A DNA stretch of 64,000 nucleotides from Labrys monachus (GCF_030814655.1 NZ_JAUSVK010000001.1:2313501-2377500); one strand, 5' to 3'. Positions 44,154 to 53,318 are shown, counted from the stretch's first letter. Notes: generated from the sequence alone by a model not told the origin. Program-made: numbers and translations.

Positions 44154-45053
44154 ATGATGCGCGCCTTTCTCATGCCGCTGGCGGCTGCCGGCTTCTGCCT
44201 CGCGGCGGCGCTGCCGGCCCTCGCCGACTGCGCGAGCCTCGATGCGTCGGTGAAGGCCGCCATCGCCTCCGGCAATCCCTCCACCCTGCCGGCCCTCGCC
44301 GACGCCATCGCCCGGGATACCTCCTGCGACAGCGCCTATGTCGACGTCGCGCGTCGCAACATGGCGCTCGCCTATATGCTGGCGGGCGAGCAGCCCGACG
44401 GCAGCTACGGTCCGGACTATGTCGTCGGCGCCGCCAAGATCGCCCGGCCCTGGCAGGTCGCCATGGCGCTGGGCGACCTCGACTACGAGGCGAAGAACTA
44501 TCCGGCCGCGGTGGAGGCCTATGAGGCGGCGATCAACGACATCCGCGACGCGAAGCGGGTGCCGAAGGCGCCCTCGCGCCAGACCGAGGAATATCTCGCC
44601 AAGCGCGCCTACCAGGCCAAGTCGCTCGCGCCGACCTATATCGCCTCGCGCGGCTTCCGCGGCGAGCCGGAGGGCGTGATGGTGCCGACCTTCCGCAACT
44701 TCACCGCCGTCTCCGTGCCCGTGCCGATCCGCTTCGACACCGACCAGGCGACATTGACCCCGGACGGGGAGAAGGCGGTGGACGACCTCTACAACTACCT
44801 CAAGACCCAGTCGATCGGGCAGCTCGTCCTCGTCGGCCACACCGACGAACGCGGCTCGGCGCCGCACAACATGGCCCTGTCGAAGGCGCGGGCGACGACG
44901 GTGGCTATGGCCCTGCAGCGGCGCGGGCTGGCCATCGCCATCGATATCGAGGGGCATGGCGACCATGAGCCCTTCGCCGCCGACGACCGCTCGAAATACA
45001 GCCGCGACGAACTCTATGCCTTCGACCGCCGGGTGGAATTCGAGGTGCATTGA
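44154..45053 (+). CDS. OmpA-family peptidoglycan-binding protein with TPR-like region
   Basis: This 299-residue protein has a signal peptide (MMRAFLMPLAAAGFCLAAALPALA) and a helical TPR-like middle (about residues 85-150, LGDLDYEAKNYPAAVEAYEAAINDI). A C-terminal OmpA domain follows: VPVPIRFDTDQATLTPDGEKAVDDLYNYLK, with the binding motif LVGHTDERGSAPHNMALSKARA. It should sit in the periplasm bound to peptidoglycan. It follows the large cytochrome after ten bases and closes the run of genes that starts at 36.5 kb. It probably anchors partners of that module, an inference from context only. Confidence 0.88.
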   Translation: MMRAFLMPLAAAGFCLAAALPALADCASLDASVKAAIASGNPSTLPALADAIARDTSCDSAYVDVARRNMALAYMLAGEQPDGSYGPDYVVGAAKIARPWQVAMALGDLDYEAKNYPAAVEAYEAAINDIRDAKRVPKAPSRQTEEYLAKRAYQAKSLAPTYIASRGFRGEPEGVMVPTFRNFTAVSVPVPIRFDTDQATLTPDGEKAVDDLYNYLKTQSIGQLVLVGHTDERGSAPHNMALSKARATTVAMALQRRGLAIAIDIEGHGDHEPFAADDRSKYSRDELYAFDRRVEFEVH

Positions 45054-45133
45054 CGGACCGCAGACACTGTCCGCCTCTCCCATGCTTCAGACGCCACGTT
45101 TCCATGCCGGCCCGAAGGCCGGCACACCGCAGC

Positions 45134-46576
45134 TCAGTTCGAGATCTTCTCGAGCGCGAGGCCGCGCGTGCGGGGCCCCATCAGCCCGATGGCGAGGGAG
45201 ACCACGATCATCGCCGCCGCGATGAAGACGAACACCCCGGTCACGCCGGAATATTGCAGCACGAAGGCGATGATGAAGCCGGTGAAGATCGCCGAGAACC
45301 GGCTCCACGAATAGACGAAGCCGGCGGCGCGCGCCCGGATGCCGGTCGGGAACAGCTCCTGCTGATAGGCGTGGAAGGTGTAGGACATGATGTTGTTCTC
45401 CATCGTCAGGCAGGCACCGAGCAGGATGACGGCGGCCGGCGCCGTCACCTGGCTGAAGGCGAGGCCGCAGACGACGATCGCCAGGGCGACGACGACGAGC
45501 ACGCTCTTGCGCTCGAAACGATCGGCGATCACGAGGCCGAGCAGCGGCCCCAGCGGCGCGGCCAGGGCGATGATGGCGGTATAATAGAGGCTGCTGGTGA
45601 CGGTGATGCCCTGCTTGATCAGCAGCGTCGGCACCCAGTTGAGGAAGCCATAGAAGCTCACGGTCTGGCAGACGTTGAAGAGGATCATCATGAGGGTGCG
45701 GCTGCGGTAGGGCGGCACCCACATGTCGCGCATGCGGCTGTGCGGCGCCGCCGGCTCGGGCGCCCCGATCGGCGGCAGCGGCCGGCCATACTCCGCCTCC
45801 ACCCGTCTTTCGAGGTCGGTCATGATGCGGTCGGCTTCGTCGACCCTGCCCTGCTGCGCCAGCCAGCGCGGGCTTTCCGGCAGGCCGAGGCGCAGCCACC
45901 AGATGACGATGGCGCTGCTCGCGCCGGCCAGCACCACCCAGCGCCACCCGTCGAGCCCGAAGGGCGCATGGGGCACCAGCCAATAGGACAGGAAGGCGGC
46001 GACCGGCACCGCCGTGAAGCCGACGGCCTGGCAGCAGGCGAAGGCGCGGCCGCGGACCTCCCGCGGCACCAGTTCCGACAGATAGGTGCCGATGACGATC
46101 ATCTCGACGCCGAGGCCGAGGCCGGAGACGAAGCGCCAGAGATTGAGGTCGAACGCGGTGTTCTGGAAGGCCATCACCACATTCGCCGCCGTGTACCACA
46201 GTAGCGAGCCGGTGAAGACGGCGCGCCGCCCGAAGCGGTCGGCGAGGAAGCCGCAGGCGATGGTGCCGATGAACAGGCCGGCGAACAGGGCGGCGACGAA
46301 GCTCGCCACGCCGTTGTTGCCGAACAGGCCCGGCGTCGTCGGCGTGAGAATGCCGGCCCTGACCAGGCCCGGCGCGATGTTGCCGGTATAGAGCAGGTCG
46401 TAGAGCTCGAAGAAGAAGCCGAGGCTCAGCAGCATGATCAGCTTCCACACCGTGGCGGTCTGCGGCAGCCTGTCGAGCCGCGCCGAGATGGCGCCGGCCT
46501 CGACGACGGATGCTCTTGGACCCGTGCCGGGAAGCGGGACGGTCGCACCTGTCGGGCTCGTATTTGCTTTTGTCAT
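45134..46576 (-). CDS. MFS transporter (sugar/aromatic acid porter-like)
   Basis: This 480-residue, twelve-segment major facilitator has the signature between segments 2 and 3, GFLADRFGRRAVFTG, and its repeat ADRFERKSVLVV in the second half. LPESPRWLAQQGRVDEADRIM in the central loop is typical of sugar porters and aromatic-acid/H+ symporters. The substrate is unknown. The N-terminal 40 residues are cytoplasmic and poorly conserved. The ATG at 46576 is used. It lies downstream of another MFS gene on the same strand, with a GTCGATC repeat in the gap. Confidence 0.85.
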   Translation of the reverse strand: MTKANTSPTGATVPLPGTGPRASVVEAGAISARLDRLPQTATVWKLIMLLSLGFFFELYDLLYTGNIAPGLVRAGILTPTTPGLFGNNGVASFVAALFAGLFIGTIACGFLADRFGRRAVFTGSLLWYTAANVVMAFQNTAFDLNLWRFVSGLGLGVEMIVIGTYLSELVPREVRGRAFACCQAVGFTAVPVAAFLSYWLVPHAPFGLDGWRWVVLAGASSAIVIWWLRLGLPESPRWLAQQGRVDEADRIMTDLERRVEAEYGRPLPPIGAPEPAAPHSRMRDMWVPPYRSRTLMMILFNVCQTVSFYGFLNWVPTLLIKQGITVTSSLYYTAIIALAAPLGPLLGLVIADRFERKSVLVVVALAIVVCGLAFSQVTAPAAVILLGACLTMENNIMSYTFHAYQQELFPTGIRARAAGFVYSWSRFSAIFTGFIIAFVLQYSGVTGVFVFIAAAMIVVSLAIGLMGPRTRGLALEKISN

Positions 46577-46695
46577 CGAGGGCCTGCCGGTTCGGATCGA
46601 AAGAGGTGCGCGCGCCTATCCAGCAGAACGGGCGGCGTGGAGCAAGGGTCGATGCCTGGATTTTGCGCAGGAGGGTGCCAAACCGCGCTTGGAGT

Positions 46696-46759
46696 GTCGA
46701 TCACCGATCGACATGCGGCGTCGCGTTCGCAGAAGGAAAGAGGTCGATCGGTGACCGAC
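46696..46759. repeat. Inverted-repeat element, GTCGATC family, copy 2
   Basis: GTCGATCACCGATCGAC (46696-46712) and GTCGATCGGTGACCGAC (46743-46759) are inverted repeats with one mismatch. The 30-base centre, reverse-complemented, reads CTTTCCTTCTGCGAACGCG and so matches the centre of the copy at 4825-4890. The two copies are in opposite orientation, both between genes. Confidence 0.75.
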
Positions 46760-46778
46760 CCCCGGGCTCTTTCCGACG

Positions 46779-48068
46779 TCACGCCCTTCGGAGCGGGACG
46801 ACGTTCCCGGTCCCGCGCGCGGGCAGCGTCTCCCTCGCCAGGAAACCCGCGCCGATGCAGATCGCATTGGCGATCAGCAGGTAGCCGACGGGCGACATCG
46901 GGTTTCCGGTGGTGCCGATGAGCCAGGTGATGATCACCTGCGCCGTCCCGCCGAACAGCGACACGGCGACAGCGTAGACGATGGAAAAGCCGGTCGATCG
47001 CACGCGCGCCGGAAAACTCTCCACGATCAGCACGATCAGGGCCGCGCCGCTGATGCCATGCAGGGCGGAGAGGACGCCGACGGTGACGAGGAAGATGGCC
47101 GGCGTCGGCTGCGACACGATCAACTGCAGCGCTGGGAAGATCAGGACGAGCAGCAGCACGCGAGGCCAGATCAGCACGGGACGGCGGCCGAAGCGGTCGC
47201 ACAGATGGCCGCCCCAGATCGAGAACACCGCGAGCGCGGCGCCGGTCACCAGCGTCGCCAGCATGGCGGTCGAGCCGGGCATGTGCAGGTCTGTCAGGGC
47301 GAAAGTGGTCATGTAGTTGAGGAAATATTGCGTGATCGTGCTGCCCAGCAGGATCAGCAGGCCCATGATCATCGGGCGGCGATGCCGGGATTCGAGTTCC
47401 GCCAGGATCGCCGTCGTGGAGGTGGGGACATCCGTGCTGTCGATGGTGTCCGCCAGGCGGCGGCGGATATGGATGCCGATCGGCAGCACGAGCAGGCCGA
47501 ACAGGAAGGGGATGCGCCAACCCCAGGCGTCCAGGTCCGGTTCGGACAGCACTTGCGTCAGGCCATAGCCGGTCAGCCCGGCCGCCACCGCCGCGAAGCC
47601 CTGCGTCGCGACCTGCCAGCAGGCATAGGCGCCTCGCCGGTCGGCCGGCGCGGATTCGAGGATATAGGTGGTCGCCGGCCCTGCTTCGCCGCCCCAGGCG
47701 AGGCCCTGGACCAGACGCATCGCGACGAGCAGGATGGGCGCCGCGATGCCGATCGTGCCGTAGCCCGGCAGGACGGCGATGGCCCCGGTGCCCGCCGCCA
47801 TCATGACGATCGTCAGCATCATCGCCGGCTTGCGCCCGGCCCTGTCCGCATAGGCGCCGATCAGCAATGCGCCCAGCGGGCGCACGACGAAGCCGAGGCC
47901 GAACACCGAGACCGACAGGAGCAGGCTGATGAAGGCGCTTTTCGACGGGAAGAACGTGTGCCCGATCATCACCGCGAAGGTGGCGTAGGAACCGAAATCG
48001 AAGAACTCCACCGCATTGCCCAGCGCCACCGCGACGACGTTCCGGCGGGCATCGGCAGAGTTTCGCAT
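46779..48068 (-). CDS. MFS transporter, metabolite:H+ symporter (MHS) type
   Basis: This 429-residue MFS protein is of the MHS branch (ProP/KgtP/ShiA-like). Typical parts are ALGNAVEFFDFGSYATFAVMIG in the first segment, RPLGALLIGAYADRAGRKPAMM, the GLAWGGEAGPATTYILE helix, and GGHLCDRFGRRPVLI in the second half. Substrates of the branch are carboxylates or betaines; none can be assigned here. The ATG at 48068 follows GGAAGACGACGCC. It lies 110 bases downstream of lrgB on the same strand but is probably a separate unit. Confidence 0.87.
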   Translation of the reverse strand: MRNSADARRNVVAVALGNAVEFFDFGSYATFAVMIGHTFFPSKSAFISLLLSVSVFGLGFVVRPLGALLIGAYADRAGRKPAMMLTIVMMAAGTGAIAVLPGYGTIGIAAPILLVAMRLVQGLAWGGEAGPATTYILESAPADRRGAYACWQVATQGFAAVAAGLTGYGLTQVLSEPDLDAWGWRIPFLFGLLVLPIGIHIRRRLADTIDSTDVPTSTTAILAELESRHRRPMIMGLLILLGSTITQYFLNYMTTFALTDLHMPGSTAMLATLVTGAALAVFSIWGGHLCDRFGRRPVLIWPRVLLLVLIFPALQLIVSQPTPAIFLVTVGVLSALHGISGAALIVLIVESFPARVRSTGFSIVYAVAVSLFGGTAQVIITWLIGTTGNPMSPVGYLLIANAICIGAGFLARETLPARGTGNVVPLRRA

Positions 48069-48178
48069 GGCGTCGTCTTCCTGGAGAACGGTCGTGGGCG
48101 CCGCCGGTCGCGGCCGGACGGCCGATCGTCCGCAGATCGCATTTCGAGCGTCGCCGCACAAGCGCCGCGGCTGGGGGG

Positions 48179-48913
48179 CTACGGCCAGAGCAGCGGCACG
48201 AGAGGGGCGACGAGCGTGGTGATCACGCCGTTGAGAGCGATCCCGAGGGCGGCGAAGGCGGCAGCCAGGCCGTCCATGCCCGCCACATGGGCGGCTGCGA
48301 CGCCGCTCCCGGCGACGCCCGCCGCCAGGCCGTGGACCCGCCAGTCCGAAATCCGCAGGCAGCCCAGAAGGCGCTGCCCGACGATGGCGGCGACGATGCC
48401 GCCGACGATGGCGAGCGCGGCGGTGAGCGCCGGAATGCCGCCGATCTCCTGCGAGACCGCCATGGCGATCGGTGTCGTCGCCGCCTTCGGCGCCATCGAC
48501 AGGGCGACGGCGCGCGAACCCCCGAAGAGCTGGACGAGGACGATGCCGGTGGCGAGCGAGGCCACCGACCCCGCCGCGACGGCCAGGACGATGCCGCGAA
48601 GGCTGGAGCGGACATGATGCAGGTTGCGGGCGAGAGGGACGGCGAGGGCGACGGTCGCCGGCCCGAGCAGGAAGGTGATCGGCCGGGTCTGATCGAAATA
48701 GGTCGCATAGGGCGTGCCGGTGCCGAGCAGGACGGCCGCCACGATCAGGATGGCGACCAGCACGGGATTGGCGAGAGGGGAACCCCTGCACAGGCGCTGG
48801 AGACGCTGCGCGCCGAGATAGGCGGCGAGCGTCACGGCGAGCCAGAACAAGGGCGAGGCGACAGGGGAGGCCGAGGAGATGTCGGTAGAGGACGGGGCGG
48901 CGGAATGGATCAC
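48179..48913 (-). CDS. lrgB: LrgB-family membrane protein
   Basis: This 244-residue integral membrane protein is of the LrgB/CidB/YohK family. The family core is visible as PATVALAVPLARN, APKAATTPIAMAVSQEIGGIPALTA and AAHVAGMDGLAAAFAALGIALNGV. In other bacteria LrgAB affects autolysis, glycolate or pyruvate transport. The start is the GTG at 48913, which overlaps the lrgA stop (GTGA) and has GGAG just upstream, so the two are translated together. Confidence 0.9.
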   Translation of the reverse strand: MIHSAAPSSTDISSASPVASPLFWLAVTLAAYLGAQRLQRLCRGSPLANPVLVAILIVAAVLLGTGTPYATYFDQTRPITFLLGPATVALAVPLARNLHHVRSSLRGIVLAVAAGSVASLATGIVLVQLFGGSRAVALSMAPKAATTPIAMAVSQEIGGIPALTAALAIVGGIVAAIVGQRLLGCLRISDWRVHGLAAGVAGSGVAAAHVAGMDGLAAAFAALGIALNGVITTLVAPLVPLLWP

Positions 48914-49311
48914 GACGCGGCTCCTTCCGGCGTCAGCGCAGGCGGCAGGCTTTCCGCCTGCACCCGGCCGAACCTGTGCATGACCAGGGCGGTCACCGCC
49001 AGGCCGACGAGGGTCGAGCCGATGACGGCGATCGCCACCGGCCGCCATTCCCCGCGCAGCAGGTCGGCCTGGGCGAGGATGCCGGTGCCGGCCGGCACGA
49101 ACAGCAGGCCCATATTCGCCAGCAGGGCATCGGCCGTCCGGTCGAGCGGCGAAGGGGATCGGCTCGCATCCGCCTCGCCGCCGCGCAGGGCCAGGCCTGC
49201 GGCGAGCAGCAGCATGCCGAGCACGGCGCCGGGTATCGGCAGATGCAGGATGGCGCGCAGCCAGTCGCCGGCGAAGTCGCAGCCGATCAGGATGAAGATG
49301 GCCAGGATCAT
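48910..49311 (-). CDS. lrgA: LrgA/CidA-family membrane protein
   Basis: This 133-residue small membrane protein with about four segments matches the LrgA/CidA family: LPIPGAVLGMLLLAAGLAL and LLFVPAGTGILAQADLL are the conserved stretches. It is usually paired with LrgB, as here (GTGA overlap). The pair is holin-like in staphylococci and a glycolate/pyruvate exporter in plants and some bacteria. The ATG at 49311 is used. A LysR regulator diverges from it across 133 bases and probably controls it. Confidence 0.88.
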   Translation of the reverse strand: MILAIFILIGCDFAGDWLRAILHLPIPGAVLGMLLLAAGLALRGGEADASRSPSPLDRTADALLANMGLLFVPAGTGILAQADLLRGEWRPVAIAVIGSTLVGLAVTALVMHRFGRVQAESLPPALTPEGAAS

Positions 49312-49444
49312 GGTCTTTCTCGATGCGGCAGGGGAGGCGGGGGGCGCCGTCCCCCTGAAATCGCCGCGAGGATGGCATTGCGGTCTTGCCGGCGAAACGC
49401 CCCTGCGGCCAAATGATCTTTGCGGAAAAGGGCAGGATGGGCCG

Positions 49445-50404
49445 ATGGATTATCTCGCGGCGATGCGGGCCTTCGTGCGGGCCGTCGATCTCGGCAGCTT
49501 CTCGAAGGCGGCGATCGAGGAAGGCGTCAAGGTTTCGACGGTGTCGCGCTATGTCGGCGCGCTCGAGGCCGACCTCGGTGTCGCCCTGCTGAACCGCTCG
49601 ACGCGGCGGCTCCATCTGACCGAGGCGGGAACGACCTTCTACGATCACGCCATGGCGGTTCTCGCCGATGTCGAGGAGGCCCGTTCGGCGACGATGTCGC
49701 TCAACGCCGCCGTGCGCGGCCTGTTGCGCGTCAATATTCCCGGCGCGTTCGGCCGCCGGCACATCATGCCCCATCTGGCCGATTTCCGTGCCGCCTTTCC
49801 GGAACTCAGGCTCGACGTCACCCTGACCGACGTCACCGTCAACCTGATCGAGAGCGGCGCCGACATCGCGGTGCGCATCGGGGCGCTGGCCGATTCCAAT
49901 CTGGTGGCGCGGCGCCTGGCGCCGCAGCATCGCCTCCTGGTCGCCAGCCCCGCTTATGTCCGGAAGGCCGGCCCGCCCGCCGTCCCCGGCGATCTCGCGG
50001 AGCATGAAGGCCTGCTCTTCGCGCTGCAGCCCACCGATGCCTGGTATTGGCGCCGGCCCGGTGCGGCGGAGCTTGCCGAGATCGGCATCCGCGGCTCGCT
50101 GCGGGCCAATGATTCCGAGGCGCTGCTATGCGCGGCGCGCCTCGGGATGGGCATCGCGCTGCTGCCGACATGGCTTCTCGGCGAGGACATCCGCGAGGGG
50201 CGGCTGGTGCCTCTGCTCACCGGATGGGAGTGGTCGATCGCGCCGGGGCCGGAACGGGCCATCTGGGGCGTCTATCCGCCGAAGAAGACGGTCTCGCCCA
50301 AGGTCCGGGCCTTCCTCGCCTTCTTCGTCGAGCGTTTCGGCAGGCCGCCCTATTGGGACGGCGACATCGCCGGGCAGGCGGGGGAGGCCGGGCGGCACGC
50401 ATGA
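49445..50404 (+). CDS. LysR-family transcriptional regulator
   Basis: This 319-residue LysR-type regulator has the N-terminal winged HTH MDYLAAMRAFVRAVDLGSFSKAAIEEGVKVSTVSRYVGALEADLG and a C-terminal co-inducer-binding domain from about residue 90. The domain contains GRRHIMPHLADFRAAFPELRLDV. It belongs to the branch with SGADIAVRIGALADSNLVARRLAP. It diverges from lrgAB and, by the usual arrangement, should control it. No clear T-N11-A site was fixed in the 133-base gap. The ATG at 49445 gives the normal family start. Confidence 0.9.
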   Translation: MDYLAAMRAFVRAVDLGSFSKAAIEEGVKVSTVSRYVGALEADLGVALLNRSTRRLHLTEAGTTFYDHAMAVLADVEEARSATMSLNAAVRGLLRVNIPGAFGRRHIMPHLADFRAAFPELRLDVTLTDVTVNLIESGADIAVRIGALADSNLVARRLAPQHRLLVASPAYVRKAGPPAVPGDLAEHEGLLFALQPTDAWYWRRPGAAELAEIGIRGSLRANDSEALLCAARLGMGIALLPTWLLGEDIREGRLVPLLTGWEWSIAPGPERAIWGVYPPKKTVSPKVRAFLAFFVERFGRPPYWDGDIAGQAGEAGRHA

Positions 50405-50406
50405 AA

Positions 50407-50470
50407 ACGGCCGCTTCCGCGGCCGTTCCGATGGTCTTCGTGGGAGGGAAAGGGCGGCAGGCCGCCCTTT
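50407..50470. terminator. Two hairpins between convergent LysR and pit genes
   Basis: ACGGCCGC-TTCC-GCGGCCGT (50407-50426) is a perfect 8-base stem three bases after the LysR stop. AAAGGGCGGC-AG-GCCGCCCTTT (50449-50470) is a perfect 10-base stem nearer the pit stop. With its terminal A- and T-runs the second could serve both directions. Together they probably end the two convergent transcripts. Confidence 0.7.
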
Positions 50471-50480
50471 CGGAGGCGGC

Positions 50481-52079
50481 TCAGACGAACTGGCGCAGGA
50501 TCACGAAAAGGGTGAAGGACAGCGCCATCGAGACCGGCAGCGTCAGTACCCAGGCCATGATCATGTTGCGCACCGTCGACATCTGCAGCCCGGTGCCGTT
50601 GGCGGCCATCGTGCCGGCGACGCCGGAGGAGAGCACATGGGTGGTGGAGACCGGCAGGCCCATATAGTCGGCCGCGCCGATGGTCGCGGCCGCCACCAGT
50701 TCCGCCGCGGCGCCCTGGCCGTAGCTGAGATGGGTCTTGCCGATCTTTTCGCCGACGGTGACGACGATGCGCTTCCAGCCCACCATGGTGCCGAGGCCGA
50801 GAGCGAGGGCGATCGCCACCTTGACCCAGGTCGGGATGAACTTGGTCGTCTTGTCGGTGGCGGCGTGGTAGGCCTTGATCGTCTTCATGTCGCTGTCCGT
50901 CACCGGCAGCAGCTTCTTGGAGTCGATCAGCTTCAGGGCCTCGCCGATCAGGTACATGTCGTTGCGGGTGTTGGTGACGAGGCCGGCCGGCACGGCGGAG
51001 GCGGAGCCGTAGGGCGAGATCTCGGCATTGGTCTGGTCGATGAAGGTCTTCAGGGCGATCGTGGTCTGGTCTGTCCAGGTGCGATGCTTGACGGCGTCGC
51101 CGACGATGGTCTTGGCGTCGGCGGGAGCGACCGTGACACCCTGTTTGGCATAGTTGCCGAGCACCGTGCCGGCATCGGCCGCGGCCGCCTTGTAGGTGCT
51201 GAGATAGTTGATGTCCGGCGTGCGGTTCAGCGCGAAGGAGGTGGGTACCACGCCGATGAGGATCAGCATGATCAGGCCCATGCCCTTCTGGCCGTCATTG
51301 GAGCCGTGGAAGAAGCTGACGAGCGTGCAGGTCAGCACCAGCAGGCCGCGGATCCACAGCGGCGGCGGGGCGTTGGTGGTCGGCGCCTGGTAGAGCGTCT
51401 TGTTGCGGACGACCACCTTCATGACCAGCAGCAGGGCGCCGGCGAGGAAGAAGCCGAACAGCGGCGAGACCAGGAGCGACATGCCGATATTGCTCGCCTG
51501 GGACCAGTCGACGCCGCTCGTCGCCGAGCCCGAGGGGGCGAGGAACTGGTTGGCGAGGCCGACGCCGATGATCGAGCCGACCATGGTGTGCGAGCTCGAT
51601 GCCGGCAGGCCGAGATACCAGGTGCCGACGTTCCACAGGATGGCGGCGACCAGCAGCGAGAACACCATGGCCATGCCGGCGCCGGAACCGACCTGCATGA
51701 TCAGTTCGACCGGCAGCAGCGAGATGATGCCGAAGGCGACGGCGCCGCTGGCGGTGAGCACGCCGAGGAAGTTGAAGAAGCCCGACCAGATCACGGCCAC
51801 CTCGGCCGGCAGGGAATGGGTGTAGATCACCGTCGCCACCGCATTGGCGGTGTCGTGGAATCCGTTGACGAATTCGAAGCCGAGCGCGATCAGCAGAGCG
51901 AGGCCCAGCAGGATCCACGGCACGGCGACGGCCCCGGTCAGGTCCGCGGCCAGCGCGTAGCAGATATAGCCGAGGCCGCCGAGGAGAATGGCCGCCACCG
52001 CGAGATTGGGCCACTGGCCCAGCGAACTCGGTTTTTCGAGCGGATGAACTCCGCTTTGGCTGGAAGTGATGTCCGTCAT
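50481..52079 (-). CDS. pit: PiT-family inorganic phosphate transporter
   Basis: This 532-residue transporter couples phosphate (as metal phosphate) to protons. The duplicated PiT signature appears as GFEFVNGFHDTANAVATVIYT and FFHGSNDGQKGMGLIMLI, and GLPASSSHTMVGSIIG and GLPVSTTHVLSSGVAG are the paired SSHT-type motifs. A hydrophilic insertion of about 120 residues lies between the halves. The ATG at 52079 is preferred; 52094 would add five residues. There is no PhoU-like (Pit accessory) gene nearby. Confidence 0.92.
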   Translation of the reverse strand: MTDITSSQSGVHPLEKPSSLGQWPNLAVAAILLGGLGYICYALAADLTGAVAVPWILLGLALLIALGFEFVNGFHDTANAVATVIYTHSLPAEVAVIWSGFFNFLGVLTASGAVAFGIISLLPVELIMQVGSGAGMAMVFSLLVAAILWNVGTWYLGLPASSSHTMVGSIIGVGLANQFLAPSGSATSGVDWSQASNIGMSLLVSPLFGFFLAGALLLVMKVVVRNKTLYQAPTTNAPPPLWIRGLLVLTCTLVSFFHGSNDGQKGMGLIMLILIGVVPTSFALNRTPDINYLSTYKAAAADAGTVLGNYAKQGVTVAPADAKTIVGDAVKHRTWTDQTTIALKTFIDQTNAEISPYGSASAVPAGLVTNTRNDMYLIGEALKLIDSKKLLPVTDSDMKTIKAYHAATDKTTKFIPTWVKVAIALALGLGTMVGWKRIVVTVGEKIGKTHLSYGQGAAAELVAAATIGAADYMGLPVSTTHVLSSGVAGTMAANGTGLQMSTVRNMIMAWVLTLPVSMALSFTLFVILRQFV

Positions 52080-52391
52080 CGAAATGCCCCGCATGGAAAA
52101 CCCGGGGCGAGCCATAGGTGGCATCCATGAAGCTGGGATGACAACCCGGGCGTGCATCGCGCAACATTGTGGTCATGCCGGCGAGCGATCAGCGATCCTG
52201 GCTGCCGTTGCGGAAGAGGGCGGCCGGCACGCTCCGCCGGCCGTGGGTGAAAATGTCGCTGCGGGACCCTGGCGGGGCCGCCCGAACTGTCGCAGAATTC
52301 GGCCGTTCGACGATTCCGTGGCGAAGGGCGGATGGCGCCCTCTCCCACGAGCGGGGAACGACCCTCCTCCGCCCAACCCAGAGTATCTCGC
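52080..52391. other. Intergenic region, pit / acetamidase-formamidase
   Basis: These 312 bases between divergent genes contain no supported gene. They must hold both promoters. No phosphate-box match was seen. GGCCGG/CCGGCC around 52220-52242 can form a small hairpin, and GCGCAACATTGTGG near 52157 is the only AT-richer patch. Confidence 0.4.
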
Positions 52392-53318
52392 ATGGCGACC
52401 CATCGGCTTGAACCCACCCTCTGGTACAATGCGCTCGGCTCCTTCCCGCCGGTGCTGCATTGCGCCGACGGCGACACCGTGATCACGGAGACGATCGATG
52501 CCATCGGCTATGACCGGGACGGCGTCGCCCGGGCGCAGCGGCCCAACCCGACCAACGGTCCGATCCATGTCGAGGGCGCCGAGCCGGGCGATGCGCTGCG
52601 GGTCGAGATCCTGCGCATGACGCCGACGCGCGACACCGGCTGGACCTTCGACGTGCTCGCCGCCAATGTCGTCGATCCCGAGGCCGTCCGCTCCCTGCCG
52701 CCGCCCCAGCGCGTCACCTGGCTGATCGATCGGCAGGCGAGTACGGTGCGGCTGGAGAACCCGCCGGCGGGGCTCGAGCATTTCGTGTTGCCGCTCGAGC
52801 CGATGATCGGCTGCTTCGGGGTGGCGCCGCGCGGGGGCCAGGCCTTCTCCAATGCCACCAGCGCCGAGAACGGCGGCAACATGGATTATCGCGGTTTCGG
52901 CCCCGGCACGACGGTGTGGTTCCCGGTCGCCGTTCCCGGCGCGCTGTTCAGCCTCGGCGACTGCCATGCCGTGCAGGGCGACGGCGAGATCGTCGGCACC
53001 GGCATCGAGACGACGTTCGAGGTCGAGGTGAGGCTCAGCATCGAGAAGGGGCGCAAGCTGGTGTGGCCGCGCGGCGAGACGGCGACCGACATCTTCTCCG
53101 TCGGCAATGCCCGCCCGCTCGACCAGGCGCTCCAGCACGCCACCACCGACATGCTGAACTGGCTGACGAGCGATTACGGCCTGTCGGCGACGGCGGCGAG
53201 CCACCTGATGGGGCAGGTGGTGCGCTACGACGTCGGCAACGTCTTCGATCCCGCCTACACCATGGTCTGCCGCATCGCCAAGAAATGGCTGCCGGCGAGA
53301 CGGACGGCGCGGCCGTAA
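52392..53318 (+). CDS. Acetamidase/formamidase family protein
   Basis: This 308-residue enzyme of the acetamidase/formamidase (FmdA/AmdA) family hydrolyses short amides to ammonia and acid. Conserved stretches are GPIHVEGAEPGDALRVEIL near the N-terminus, GCFGVAPRGGQAFSNATSAENGGNMDYRGFGPGTTVWFPV, and LFSLGDCHAVQGDGEIVGTGIETT. The ATG at 52392 gives a normal start (MATHRLEPTLWYNALG). It stands alone; a convergent TPR gene ends 33 bases after it. The exact amide is unknown. Confidence 0.88.
   Translation: MATHRLEPTLWYNALGSFPPVLHCADGDTVITETIDAIGYDRDGVARAQRPNPTNGPIHVEGAEPGDALRVEILRMTPTRDTGWTFDVLAANVVDPEAVRSLPPPQRVTWLIDRQASTVRLENPPAGLEHFVLPLEPMIGCFGVAPRGGQAFSNATSAENGGNMDYRGFGPGTTVWFPVAVPGALFSLGDCHAVQGDGEIVGTGIETTFEVEVRLSIEKGRKLVWPRGETATDIFSVGNARPLDQALQHATTDMLNWLTSDYGLSATAASHLMGQVVRYDVGNVFDPAYTMVCRIAKKWLPARRTARP

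Noticed and set aside
41609-44308. Minus-strand open frame of 899 codons opposite the di-haem cytochrome gene
   Set aside because: The plus strand has signal peptide, two CxxCH motifs, ribosome binding site and coupling to the next gene. The antisense frame shows no recognisable domain.
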